64,000 nucleotides of DNA, taken from positions 33,501-97,500 of the forward strand of contig JAMWET010000746.1 of NCBI GenBank assembly GCA_024036415.1. Reading direction: 5' to 3'. Made by a program: the position numbers and the translations under genes. Under the pieces are notes generated by a model that worked only from the letters and a program-made list of their open reading frames with translations, ran no database searches and was not told where the DNA came from. Shown here one piece after another: positions 50,588 to 60,250 of this stretch (positions are counted from its first letter, which is position 1; the number at the start of each line of letters is the position of its first letter). This DNA comes from Prochilodus magdalenae (Eukaryota > Chordata > Actinopteri > Characiformes > Prochilodontidae).

Positions 50588-50633
50588 AGAGACAGAGACA
50601 GAGACAGAGACAGAGAGAAAGAGAGAGAGAGAC

Positions 50634-50706
<73 letters not shown>

Positions 50707-53700
50707 AAGAGAGAGAAAGTATCCAGACACTCTTCTAATGAGGGATTTCAGCAACTCTAAGGTACATCCATCACTGACACACACCACACTGCTCAGCAGG
50801 ACTGCTGCACTTTAAACAGATCCAGACTTAATACTGAGCTACACGGTATTGTGCTTATATGTGCACAATCCTCATTTAACTAATGAAAACTAATTAATAA
50901 ACATATTTTATATGTACATTATATATATTTCTATATTCAGATGTACATATTTTACATTTACCCAAGTTGTTAAACATATTCAACTGTTCAACAGTGACTA
51001 CTTGTTGTTTGTAGACTGGGATTTTGGCCACGGCTGGTAGAACCGTATGACCATATGACCGCTTCCATAGACCTGCAGCTTCACCTACTTCTCTCACACT
51101 ATGGTTTTTGGCACGCCCAAATGCTCAGTCTCTCCTTTTAGCCAATCATTAACATCTGCTTTGGAGCGTTTAACACACATGGAACGAGACATTCCCTACA
51201 CTGTACCACCTCTTCTTATGGATCTATGGATCCCGTCACTCACACCTTATTTATAGCTCTATCAGCATCGTGCAGTGCCATCTGCAGGAGCCTGAAGCTA
51301 CTATCACCTTAAACACACAAGGTGATTCTTTTTTTCTTGTCCAGTGAGATGATATATAATATATAAATCCCACTCAGTCACGCTGAGTATGTTACACAGA
51401 GCAAAGACATTCTAAAATGTAACTGTATAAATATCAGGTCAGAAAAACAAGTGCTGAGGGTCGGGGAGTATTAACCTGGGAAGGCATATAAAGCTCTCCA
51501 GTATTGGGCTTTGGAGTAGTGAAGCTGTGTGGAAGGATGGAAGGAATGTGACACAAAACTGATCATCCAGCATCAGTGCCAGATCTTACTAATGGCTGAA
51601 AGTAATCAAATCCTAACAGCAATGTTCCGACATCTAGTGTAAAGCCTTCCCGGAAGACTTTAGACTGTCACTGTGTTGGATAAGAAGGGTCTATTAACTT
51701 TCAGGCATTTAGTGTTCTCCTGGCAGACGCTGTGTTGATGTAATATATTTTATCCATGTGGAAAGCAAGTAAACTGAACACATCACATCTTGTATAGTAA
51801 ATCAAACCAAAGAACTCGGTATGCTTCTACCTGATGTAGTCCAGCCAGTGGGTGCCCTCAAGAGTGGAGAGCCACTTGTCATCTGGCACCGTGACGGATG
51901 ACGAAATGTCTGCAACGCAAGCAGGAAAGGAAATGAACTGAACCGTGCATGGACGACTGGGAGGGATTCTCCACATCCAGAGTTTATTAGGTGACCACAA
52001 CAATACGAGCCCCTATGACTGCCACCAGGCAAAGCAGTAGCGTGTGAAGAGGGATGTTAGGCCTCGCCTCCTGCTGGAGGCAAATGAGGGCGACGCCAAC
52101 ACACACCACCGTGAGGAATTTTGTGGGCCAGTGTAGGCTGGGCCGCCAGCAGAATGTGAGGGTAAAAACAAAGACAACAACGAAACAACAGCAACAACAC
52201 TCTGTGCTCCAGTCACATAATCATTCTGCTTACTTGCGGACAGCTACACATATTTTCCTGAATGTGCCATCAGATTTCCAGGGCAGTTTGGGTGACGAGG
52301 AGCTGTAGTGCAGTGGAGGCTGGGGTCAAAGTCTTACTACTAATATAGGGCTAATGAAAGCTGAACTGGTGTGCTAGCAGGGACTTTCCTTTCTGCTGCT
52401 GTTGTTTTGCTGTATTCTACAACTACAGCGGAACGTCAGCTTTTTGAGTGGCACCTAACCGGTAGCGGAGAGGTCTTGGAGCATTGTATGACCAGTAAGC
52501 GAAGGAAACAAATTCGGTTTTCCGTCACTGCTTTTTGTTTTTGTTGAAAGGACGCGTTAACTGTTGGACTGCGATGCTTTGCGGCAGTCCATTTTTTTTC
52601 CGACGAAGCCCTGAAGTTCTTGGGTGCATCTCTAAAGAAATTTGATTGTGTTACACTGCTCATGTTAGTCACCTGAGATTAATCAATAAAGCCTGCTACG
52701 GCTACATCATCTGTGTATGACTGAACACTGAGGAACCTCAACGTGAAGGACGTTAATATGGCCTTACAGCAAGCCAATACCCAGCCAGGGCCTACTGCAT
52801 GGTTCTGTGTATCTCCTACATCAGGTGTATCTGGTAGCCTACAGATCAGTGGCTAGGCTTGCAGTTTTTGCATTTAGTAGTTTGTTGTAAAATTGTTCGT
52901 TGTAGAGAAACTTACAGACTCGGATTTCTTTACAGTGGTGGTGATAGGAACCAGGGGTGGGCATGTTTATATTAAATATAGCCATTATATTTACTGTCCA
53001 AACCCACCAGTGCACCTACACGTGTGATCTGAGTGTTTATAATGATTATTATGCGGAAATAGTCAATAATCTTTCAAAATTTTAATATGGGCTAGTATTT
53101 TGCCTTATAACACTCTACATGTATTATTCCACTAATGGATTTTAAAAAGTATGTTTCCAGCCAGGCGTTTTTGTCACAGCTGTCACAGAACAGCGCTTTA
53201 GGCACCAGGCAGTGTATTCATTAGCATTTCTATGAGGGAGCATTTTTTCACACATCTGGCTCCTATTGCGACCACTGTGAACAGTTCTGACTTGGTACAT
53301 TTCTCTGGAATGGAGCATTTTGCATTAACTCTGAATGACTTTTTGGTGTGTTAACAATTGAACCATTGAGAATCTGCTAAAACTCCCTGAGCACTGACCC
53401 CCAAGGCACAGGGTACGTAGCCGCGTGTGTGCCAGCTGGACATCTGTAGGCGAGGGCATCTCCTCCCCGAGATCCACCACCACACACTGCGGGTGCCCAC
53501 CAAACAGAATCAGCTCCAGATTCCTGTACAGCAAAAACCACACGCAGTGTTAGTGCCCTTTTGTAAAGTCTTATAACTGATTATAAACGGTTAGGCATGC
53601 TTTTCAAAGGCTACAGACCGGATGTCGTCTTTCTCGTGGTAGATGTTGTTCTGGAAGCTGGCCATTCGTAGCAGGTCGCTGCCGCGAGGGTGGCGCCAAC

Positions 53701-56700
53701 TCCAGCGCTGCAGGGAGAGATACAAATCAATGTACACAGCTTTCATGGTACAATCCTACCCATGACAACTGTGCGGGAGCAAAGCCAGATGTGTTGGATG
53801 TTTGAAGCAGCTGGCGGTGATAAATAAAAAAAAGTTATTCGGACTCACAGGGATGCGCCCCTCGTTGAAATGGGCAAATGTTTTCTTCAGCTCGGTGTCG
53901 AGGACCTTCTGAGGAACCACGTTAAACATGGACAGGCTATAAAGTGAAGGAAACAAAAACAATGTATTGTAAACAATGCTGCACAAGTAGGTCAGATCTT
54001 GCTCCTTTTCTTACATCAAACTCCGCCCACACCTTCAGAACTGCCTTCGAGAAGGGGTACCATAGGAGCTGGCTTTACAGGGAAGCTAAGAGCTAATCAT
54101 GGATCCTACTGCTCTGTGGTTAACAGAGTGACAGAGTGGATAAAGGTTCTTTTAAAACCACCGTCCAGCTACACCACTGAAGACGAGCGCAAAGGTGGAA
54201 TAATGAATATTGCAGAGAAACAGATGGACTACAGTCTGTAACTGCAGAACTACAAAGTGGACAAGCGTAGTGTAGAAACAAACAAAGAGGTGTACAATAC
54301 ACTCTATATACAGTGTATGTATCTACATACAGAACCACCACAGAGCAGGTATTGTGTGGGTGGAGAGCAAAAGCCTCTGGACAGCTCAGATACCTGGTGG
54401 ACATTTCAAAGCGGTCGTTGACGGAGCTGACCCTCCAACCCGTAGCCCCGGTCCTCTCTAGCTCCTGCTCCCAGTCTGCAGAACTCTCGAACCAGTTCAT
54501 GCCAGGCTCTCGTCGCCGATTGCTCAGGAACTGCTTCATTTCTGCAAATGATAACACAAAGACTCTAAGTAGGATTTGAGTGAAGTCAGTTATCAGTATG
54601 GAAATGCTAACGATAATGTTCTACACCATTTATACAATATACAGTCCAATTATGGCACTGTACAAGAAGTGTAGGGGGCAATATGGCTTCTGTTCATGGT
54701 GATCTATTTTTATTGCACCATTAAAAGGATTTCTACAGTCCTATAGGACTATTATTAGGTTAACAGACTAATCTAAACAAAAGTGGGACTCCAGAAAAGG
54801 GACAGTGGCCAGATCACCTACTACATGTTGGAATGACTAGCAAAATTAGATGAAAGGTACAATTATCACACAGGGTACAATAATCAATTAAATAAGCACC
54901 ATATTTATTGAGTACATAAACAATTGCTATGCTGCAACTGCTCTGTGGGTGCGACTGGCAGAGTCATTAAGTCAGTTTGCTTGGTGTAGCGATAATATGG
55001 AAGCAGCGCCTCTGGCTGTGCAATAAACATGAACTGACCACACATACAGAGCTTGGCAGGGTTGAGCAGAGGCCAGGAGGTGGCCCAGGTCAGGTTTCTT
55101 TTCATTATTCATCTGACTGACGGGCACTTTTTCCTCTCAGAGCTGCTCCGCTCGTCATATTACTTCATTTAAACATCAAATGTTGGACAACATGCTCTGT
55201 ACCTGCTCTTATCGCTGTGTCCAACAACATCCTGCTCTGATTGTTTCTATGGGAGGATGAATGCACGCAGGCCTCAAAGGGCCTCTACAGCAGAGGAATT
55301 CACTCTGCTGCCACCCACACCTCTCCAATTAAGAATGAGCCCGTATAAACAGCATGCTACTGAACTAATGCGTCAGAGATGATGAGGCATTAGTAAGACT
55401 TTCCGTGCACTGTGATCACTTACCAATACTACCCAAAGCTGCATTCTGGAAGGACAGGACAGTTCCAGGTTTCAGCGGCTGGTATGTCTTGGCAATGGTG
55501 TACGTAATCTGCAGAGGAATGAAGTTGAGTCTGATCTTCACCGTGACAATGAATAACACTCAGGGTTAAAGGGACATCCTAATTTTACTACTAGTTCATA
55601 CTTTTCTTTTGCACAGGCCACATTTAAATATAAAAGTAAAACTAAAGCTGTGTGTGCAGAAGTGTGTTCTTTAAAGAGGATGTGTTAACTTACTTTCACT
55701 TAGGAGCTCAACAAAACCCGTAATTTGATCAGCAGTCAACTTTTTTCCAGTATGTGCTCAAAGCAGTTGCAATTTTCCAGTCTCTCTTTCATCATTAGAT
55801 TTCGTTACTGTACCTTTAAGACTCCTATATGTAAATGAGCTCTGCTCTGACTGTCTGTCTTGTGCTCCCATTTAAACAGCAGTCAGAGTTTATTATTTAT
55901 TACTTCAGTGCAAATCTGCAAAGCTAAAGGCTGAATACAAAACACCAAAACTGACTCTGTTCCTCATCTGCATGCATGCAGGTGCCTGGATGCTACAGAT
56001 CATGTTCTTTATGTCTAAGCAGCTGTTTATAACCAAATAACCCAAAGATGCATGACTATATACAGCAAAACAGATACTGTATGTGCATGCTTGCTAAGTG
56101 GAGCTTGTTATGTGACGGAGGGAGCTGGAATTCAGCACAGCGTTTGTTTAAAATGACTGACATTAGCTATACAGCAAAGTTGGTACAGTGATACTGGGCT
56201 CTAAACCAATATCTTCAACAACCTTAGTGAAGCCCTGGATGCAGCTCAAGATTTTGGGTGACCACTGACTAGGCAACAGTAGCCTTACAGTTTTAACACT
56301 AGGTCTAACTCTAGTGTGATTTTATTTTGGTGCTCATGTTAAGAGGTCGGTGATTCCACACGCACTGCTTGACCAAAGTAGCAGAGCCTCCGCTATGCAG
56401 AGAGTCTTCCTGGCTGGGTTACTAGGCTTGAAACTATCACAACCACGTTCAGAATGCAGCTAATGCTGATTTGACTGTTCATCCGTTTTCAAAAAGGAAC
56501 CTACATTTAACTTTCGCTCTGCACCGGTCCGCAGCTCTAAAGCTGTATGTATAAAAGGCCAGTGGGTGCCAGCTGTAGCATGTACACTACTGCATTGTTA
56601 CCACTCACAGGCTGCATGTGTCAATCAATTAATGCAAAATCTGGACACCAGGCACGTCTCAGCTGACCGACTATATCCGAAGGGTGCTGGAAATTGTGTA

Positions 56701-59524
56701 AAAAGAAAAAAAAAATTCTACCAGACTGTTCCTATTACTGCCACACTCAAGCACATACCTCCACAGCCTGAGCATCAGGAGTGAGTCGGTCAAACAGGAA
56801 GCAAAGCACCCGCAGGTCCCTGCAATACAGGACTAGCTCCTCTGGGGTGAACTTCAGAGAGGAGTTGGGGGTTACCAGTTTTGTCCTGGAGGGTCCCACT
56901 GAAACAAAACACACACACATGTGTCCCAAAAGAGCAGAGTCATAGGACGGTCCCATTTGGACTCCTTAATGATAGCCATCTATTACAACTCAATGGATTT
57001 TCAACTGAGGGACAAGTGATGCCGTTACTGTGGTTGTCATAAACTACAGACCCAGTAGACGAGGATTAGGGTGAAAAGCACTGGGAACTCCTTTAATAAC
57101 CAACCACAGAAAAGATTCAGCGGGGAATCAAAGGAAGCTCGTCTTTGCGATCTAATAAAGCATTTTATGGCTTATGGCTTTATGGCACCTACACACACAC
57201 CACCACCCAAAATGAAATTATGTCACAGCTCCACCTTACCAGCCACAACCTTCTCGATGGAGGCCAGTGCAACATCATGGTCTCCAAGAAGAACAGGATC
57301 AGCATTGTCCTAAAACAGAAGGAAAGAGGAAGAAGCTCAGACCTTGGCAGCCACGACTATGCAAAGCACACTTCGGTTGATAATTCATCTGCTGTGATAC
57401 CGTCTGAGCCGGATACTAAACCAGACACATGAAGGTAGCCTGGCAGAGAGAAATATTAATATTGGGACGCCCCTGAGCTAATTCAGAGAGATAAATGCTT
57501 CGCATCCACCTGTTTGATAAATGACAGAGCAAAAACGCTCGACCTACTTTGCACAGGAACCCACTGCAGTGTCTCCTGGACGTGAAAGCAGAATAAAGCA
57601 ATACTACCCACACATCACCCCTTTTCCCAAACACAGTCAATCCCCAAAAACATATTTGGTGTCTGACGCTGGCTTTCGCAGTTTCATACTGAGGGTATGT
57701 AATAAATAAGGGAGCTTATGTGGTTCCAAACTCTGCATGAGAAACTCTTACCTATCTCCATCTACCTATATCATTTGTGCAGAGGTCATGCGGTCTATCT
57801 GGGAAGACTCAGAGTAACAACTCAGTATTGTGAGTAAGATGGTGATTTAAGTGTATGAATGGTGAAGTATAAGTTATATTACTGGCCACATTAAACCCGT
57901 AACTCCAGTGCACAACTTGGGCAGCAGACTTCAGACATGCCCTGGCTGGGGATCTACATTTTAGGGTTAAAGGAATATGATGTTCGGCTAAACCATTGCT
58001 TTAAAAGGTCTTTACAACACCGATACCAACACCAACACCAACACCAACACCAACACCAACACCAACACCAACACTAACACCGGCATCAACACCAACATCA
58101 ACATCAACACCAACACCGATACCAACACCAACACCAGCATCAACACCAACATCAACACCAACATCAACACCAACACCGATACCAACACCAACACCAACAT
58201 CAACACCAGCATCAACACCAGCATCAACACCAGCATCAACACCAGCATCAACACCAGCATCAACACCGATACCGATACCAACACCAACACCAACATCAAC
58301 ACCAACATCAACACCAACACCAACACCATCAACACCAACATCGACACCAACATCGACACCAACACCGATACCAACACCAACATCATCAACACCAACACCG
58401 ATAACAACACCAACACCAACATCAACACCAACATCAACACCGATACCAACACCAACAATGCTAAATGCAGATCAATGTTAACAGAAAGGCTTTGCTTCCT
58501 CATGAATGCTTAACAGTTACCGTTAGTGACCAGCAGTTCACTGGGCAACTTTAGTTATTATTACTATTATAAAAGCATCAAACGCACTCTGGAATTAGTT
58601 ACAGGTCATCTGTTAAAGCTGATCAGCTACGCTAATTTTCAGTGTTCAGAATTTTATTTTTGGGATCTACTTGAATATATACACATGCTTTAATTTTCTC
58701 AAGACACAATATTTTTCTCACACTGTACATCTGTATTTACCCGTTATCTGAAACACTGCTGTTAAAATTCCTGTGCCTTTAAGCCCTGCCTCCGGATGAG
58801 GGAGCTGTCATTGGTCAGCTTGCCCAATCAGAACAGAGTGAACGAGCTGACCATTCACAGGACCTTCATCAGGAGGTGGGGCTTGAAGACACAGGTGCTC
58901 TAACAGAACGTTCCAGACAGAGGGTGAATGCAGATGTGCTGCTGCAAGCTCCACCCCCACACTTGGCATGCCTTCTGCTGTGTCAGTTTGAGCCTGAGCC
59001 CGGTCCTGAAAGTCTAGTTGAGTAAGTTGATAGAAGCGATCCACCTTACAAGTGAGACTGGAGCAGTGATGGTGTGCCGGTAGGCGGCCAATAAGGAGTG
59101 TGTTACAAGATGATGTGACCTTGTAACAGAGAAAACGCTGGAACTGCAAAAAATTAATTCAGGCAGCGAAGAACAGTGATATATCTGTGGGAGAGAGGTT
59201 CTGTACTCTTGGCTTTATAACTTTGCTATGTAGCTTTTAGTGCATCTAAACGATCTGCTAAGGGAAAAGAAAAAAAACAGAAAAGCCTCTAAAGCACTAG
59301 AATATTATCTAGACGGTTTGGTTTTGGAACCGGTCTGCATTCACCATTTCATTCATGAAAGACTATCTGTAGGTATGCCATACTTACATCTGCTCTTGGA
59401 CTGTCCTGTGGTACAAAGGCTACTCTGAAATGGGTACAGAACAAAGTACCAGACAGCCAGCCTCCTCCTTCTTTGGGAGAGAGTTTTTTCCTCACCAGGA
59501 CCGCTCTCTGCAGCACACATTCCC
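37067..59524 (-). CDS. mtmr11: Myotubularin-related protein 11 (pseudophosphatase), 15 coding exons, 5' end missing
   Basis: Exons on the minus strand: 59524-59388, 57309-57240, 56898-56759, 55508-55424, 54541-54394, 53936-53849, 53707-53619, 53523-53399, 51909-51831, 50140-50070, 44812-44640, 42875-42705, 41879-41658, 38386-38093, 37513-37067. All junctions are GT-AG and in phase, giving 779 residues plus stop. The order is a PH-GRAM-like N-terminus ([13 protein letters not shown]), an inactive myotubularin phosphatase domain, and a C-terminal region with a short coiled coil and poly-Ser. The family's HCxDGWDR catalytic loop is replaced by VLQEPEDRD: no Cys, so no phosphatase activity is expected. 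Myotubularins act on PI3P and PI(3,5)P2 at endosomal membranes; dead members often partner active ones. Segment-by-segment resemblance is closest to MTMR11 rather than MTMR10 or MTMR12 as I recall them (for example [18 protein letters not shown]). The human protein is about 700 residues; the fish one is longer, chiefly at the C-terminus. A start-codon exon should lie beyond 59,524. Confidence 0.93.
37514..38092 (-). other. mtmr11 intron 14 (579 bp)
   Basis: GTAGGC donor and CTCTTTCAG acceptor. AT-rich with runs of TTTATT and AATAAT. No further feature. Confidence 0.85.
38093..38386 (-). CDS. mtmr11: mtmr11 coding exon 14 of those visible
   Basis: 98 codons, phase 0 at both ends. The acceptor is CTTTCTTTTTTTTAG and the donor GCGCAG/GTAGGC. 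Carries [20 protein letters not shown] and the conserved end-of-domain motif [19 protein letters not shown]. The plus-strand frames here are shadows. Confidence 0.92.
38771..41420 (+). repeat. 22 bp minisatellite, about 118 units
   Basis: The unit core is GTAGAGGATGTAGAGG followed by TGTTTT, with recurring variants GATGTGGAGG, GATGTAAAGG and GGTATATTG. Three zones: 38,820-39,950 regular; about 39,950-40,390 irregular with many indels; 40,390-41,420 regular again. The left edge starts with a different, shorter unit (TTTTATACAGGTG). As 22 is not a multiple of 3, the minus frame cycles through all three phases, none with a stop, which makes a spurious ORF of 403 codons at 38,810-40,021 and another of 225 at 40,778-41,455. 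Confidence 0.97.
41421..41605 (-). repeat. Inverted block of the 22 bp minisatellite
   Basis: From 41,421 the same repeat appears reverse-complemented and more diverged (CTACAAAACAC, CATCCTCTACAGAACACC). The switch point is a small palindrome, ACACCT-CCAA-AGGTGT, at 41,421-41,436. The block sits just downstream of the exon 13 donor in transcription order. Confidence 0.9.
41658..41879 (-). CDS. mtmr11: mtmr11 coding exon 13 of those visible
   Basis: 74 codons, phase 0 both ends. The acceptor is TATCTCTGCAG and the donor CCCAACTGG/GTGAGA. Encodes [11 protein letters not shown] and the family motif [18 protein letters not shown], the C-terminal edge of the myotubularin domain. Confidence 0.93.
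42111..42138. repeat. (ATT)n microsatellite
   Basis: Nine to ten ATT units. Confidence 0.9.
42462..42558 (-). repeat. Dispersed repeat, GTTCCCAACC type, minus copy
   Basis: Reads as CAGGTGCCCAGCTCTGGTCC on the minus strand, then an element end with CACACCTGATCC. Same family as 5,411-5,525. Confidence 0.55.
42705..42875 (-). CDS. mtmr11: mtmr11 coding exon 12 of those visible
   Basis: 57 codons, phase 0 both ends; acceptor CCTGTGGTAG, donor [27 protein letters not shown] and [17 protein letters not shown] are hallmark sequences after the active-site region in all myotubularins. Confidence 0.95.
42876..44639 (-). other. mtmr11 intron 11
   Basis: 1.76 kb. Holds at 43,845-43,885 the inverted copy of the TTAGCATGCTAACTTCAG dispersed motif within a longer AT-rich repeat fragment (about 43,640-44,000). 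No exon seen. Confidence 0.75.
44640..44812 (-). CDS. mtmr11: mtmr11 coding exon 11: region after the degenerate active-site loop
   Basis: Starts with AG completing a Glu codon and ends [32 protein letters not shown], then [20 protein letters not shown]. It replaces the end of the family's catalytic loop with PEDRD. The GFQxLVQKEWV block is the strongly conserved segment used to recognise the family. Confidence 0.95.
45101..45179. repeat. Duplicated GACCTCTAGAGCACTA plus TA tracts
   Basis: GACCTCTAGAGCACTA occurs at about 45,066 and 45,119, each followed within about 20-30 bp by a (TA)n tract, showing a small tandem duplication with its microsatellite. Confidence 0.75.
46975..47450 (+). mobile_element. 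Tc1-like relic (3' half)
   Basis: GAGTCCAGACCTTAACATCA followed by CAGAACAGGTTTGGGATTAC copies the Tc1 transposase segment around the last catalytic acid (form PDLNxxEQVWDY). It is flanked by TTGTGCAAAAGTCAGAGACC at the left, a typical end-type sequence. Internally decayed and too short for function. Confidence 0.6.
48500..49281 (+). mobile_element. Tc1/mariner-like copy, family A, copy 4
   Basis: The left terminus is TACACTCACCATCAAAATAA. The right end reaches TGCAGCTATTCTTTTAATGA but lacks the last bases. The longest family A copy here (about 780 bp). Transposase remnants [12 protein letters not shown] and a C-terminal [12 protein letters not shown] are readable with frameshifts. It lies in an intron of the MTMR11-like gene, opposite to its transcription. 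Confidence 0.85.
50070..50140 (-). CDS. mtmr11: mtmr11 coding exon 10 of those visible
   Basis: 71 nt; the first G completes Arg with AG from the previous exon, and the last G starts the next Glu. [20 protein letters not shown], then LQ. In active myotubularins the V-V-L-Q end is followed or replaced by V-H-C-S-D-G-W-D-R; here the Cys is absent. Confidence 0.93.
50141..51830 (-). other. mtmr11 intron 9 with GA/CT microsatellite
   Basis: 1.7 kb. Dominated near its 3' end in transcription order by the 220 bp GA tract. Rest unremarkable. Confidence 0.8.
50498..50718. repeat. (GA)n microsatellite, about 220 bp
   Basis: Purine-only plus strand, GA repeats with AAAGAG and GACAGA interruptions. 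On the gene's sense strand it is a 220 nt CT-rich tract about 360 nt upstream of the acceptor of exon 10. Confidence 0.95.
51831..51909 (-). CDS. mtmr11: mtmr11 coding exon 9 of those visible
   Basis: 79 nt; acceptor TTGCGTTGCAG, donor ATCAG/GTAGAA. The peptide [18 protein letters not shown] plus THWLDYIR matches the MTMR11 form DKWLSxLEGTxWLDYVR. Confidence 0.95.
51910..53398 (-). other. mtmr11 intron 8
   Basis: 1.49 kb with a fragment of the CAGTGGTGGTGATAGGAACC dispersed repeat near 52,935. No exon seen. Confidence 0.75.
53399..53523 (-). CDS. mtmr11: mtmr11 coding exon 8 of those visible
   Basis: 125 nt; acceptor TTTGCTGTACAG, donor [32 protein letters not shown] and [15 protein letters not shown]. 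The Asp-Val-Gln-Leu-Ala-His core matches MTMR11. Confidence 0.94.
53619..53707 (-). CDS. mtmr11: mtmr11 coding exon 7 of those visible
   Basis: 89 nt; acceptor TCTCCCTGCAG, donor [30 protein letters not shown] is the family's R(F/W)xWxHPxxxxLLR motif. Confidence 0.95.
53849..53936 (-). CDS. mtmr11: mtmr11 coding exon 6 of those visible
   Basis: 88 nt; acceptor TTCACTTTATAG, donor [30 protein letters not shown] and [11 protein letters not shown]. It precedes the RWSWRHP exon as in MTMR11, where the hallmark HFxxGRxP ends an exon. Confidence 0.93.
54394..54541 (-). CDS. mtmr11: mtmr11 coding exon 5 of those visible
   Basis: 148 nt; acceptor ATCATTTGCAG, donor [31 protein letters not shown], then [19 protein letters not shown] and DRFEMST, the start of the myotubularin domain (xWRVSxVNxxF). 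Confidence 0.94.
54542..55423 (-). other. mtmr11 intron 4
   Basis: No element or exon recognised. Confidence 0.75.
55424..55508 (-). CDS. mtmr11: mtmr11 coding exon 4 of those visible
   Basis: 85 nt; acceptor CTCTGCAG, donor [25 protein letters not shown], then [13 protein letters not shown], linking the PH-GRAM and phosphatase-like domains. Confidence 0.88.
55509..56758 (-). other. mtmr11 intron 3
   Basis: 1.25 kb, no recognised element. A short A-rich run is at about 56,702-56,715. Confidence 0.75.
56759..56898 (-). CDS. mtmr11: mtmr11 coding exon 3 of those visible
   Basis: 140 nt; acceptor TTTTGTTTCAG, donor [29 protein letters not shown], then [17 protein letters not shown]: the second half of the PH-GRAM domain (family form xLxIxCKDxRxxRF). 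Confidence 0.92.
57240..57309 (-). CDS. mtmr11: mtmr11 coding exon 2 of those visible
   Basis: 70 nt; acceptor TTCTGTTTTAG, donor [30 protein letters not shown] then VVA; corresponds to the (D)xxLxxIxxIEK part of the GRAM domain. Confidence 0.9.
57310..59387 (-). other. mtmr11 intron 1 of those visible, with hexamer satellite
   Basis: 2.08 kb; includes the CAACAC-type satellite. No extra exon recognised. Open frames such as 58,808-59,149 on the minus strand have no domain. Confidence 0.75.
58017..58457. repeat. Hexamer satellite, CAACAC / CATCAA / CGATAC variants
   Basis: About 440 bp of ACCAAC-type 6 bp units with CATCAA and CGATAC variants. Because the unit is a multiple of 3, it yields a spurious minus-strand ORF of Val-Leu-Met repeats. 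On the gene's sense strand it is GG-rich (TTGGTG repeated). Confidence 0.95.
59388..59524 (-). CDS. mtmr11: mtmr11 first recognisable coding exon
   Basis: 137 nt; acceptor GTGTGTTTTCAG, donor GCAGAT/GTAAGT. The first two bases GG complete a Gly or Arg codon from an exon not found. [19 protein letters not shown], then [18 protein letters not shown]; the GTLxCTxFRVxF is the hallmark of the PH-GRAM domain of MTMR10-12. In the human protein roughly 45 residues precede this point, so at least one small upstream exon is missing. Confidence 0.92.
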
Positions 59525-59639
59525 CTGAAAACACACAAAGGGAAACAACATGGCATTAATAAACAATCGATGAGGCATTTACAGTTTAAAAAAAAAAAAA
59601 CATTTTACATATTGCACATTTCAGCAGAGTTTCAAACTG

Positions 59640-60250
59640 CTTCTGGATGCAATTTCAGCACCAGAAATGTGTTTCCATGCCCGACCAGCCCCGTAAGATC
59701 ACTATGCACAACGCTAAGCGTCAGCTAGAATGAAAGCGCATTCTCAGAGTTAAATGAATTATGCTTTACTATCTGGCAGTTTGGTGGATGAATCTGGGTT
59801 TGATGAATGCCGGGAGACTGCTACCTGCTGGAACACATAGTACTAACAGCAAAGTTTGGTGGAGAAGGGATAATAATGTCTGGGGCTGTTTTTCAGACTT
59901 AGTTCCAGTAAAAAATACTTTTAACGCAACAGCATTAGCAAAAGACGAGAGCAGCTTGGGGAGGTATGTTTCCTGTTCATGTCCGAGGGCTCTATAAAGA
60001 CAAGGTTTTATACGTTTTGAAACTTTACTGGCCTTCACAATGTCTGACCTCACAAGTGCTGCTTTAAAGGGGAACAAAGTCCCACAGACACACTCAAAAA
60101 TCTTGTGGAAAGTCTTCCCAGAAATCCGTCCACAACAAGAAGGCGTGACTCCATATTAATGCCCATGGCTTTGTAATGGGATATCCAACAAGCTTTATAG
60201 CTATACTTGAGTGATGATCAGGTGTCCACATACTTTTGGCCATACCGTGT
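59640..60250 (+). mobile_element. Degenerate Tc1-like transposon relic
   Basis: Follows the same Tc1 gene order as 19,230-19,960: AAGATCACTATGCACAACGC, AAGCGTCAGCTAGAATG, CTATCTGGCAGTTTGGTGG, GAATCTGGGTTTGATGAATG, AGTTTGGTGGAGAAGGGATA, GGGGCTGTTTTTCAGACTTA, TTCCAGTAAAAAATAC. Later come TCTGACCTCACAAGTGCTGC, TCTTGTGGAAAGTCTTCCCA and the end-type GTGTCCACATACTTTTGGCC. Multiple indels and stops. Upstream of the visible MTMR11-like exons. Confidence 0.85.

Noticed and set aside
50488..50787. Ser/Leu and Arg/Glu frames
   Set aside because: GA microsatellite read on either strand.
58012..58503. 163-codon Val/Leu/Met-rich minus frame resembling a membrane protein
   Set aside because: Translation of the CAACAC-type hexamer satellite within an intron.
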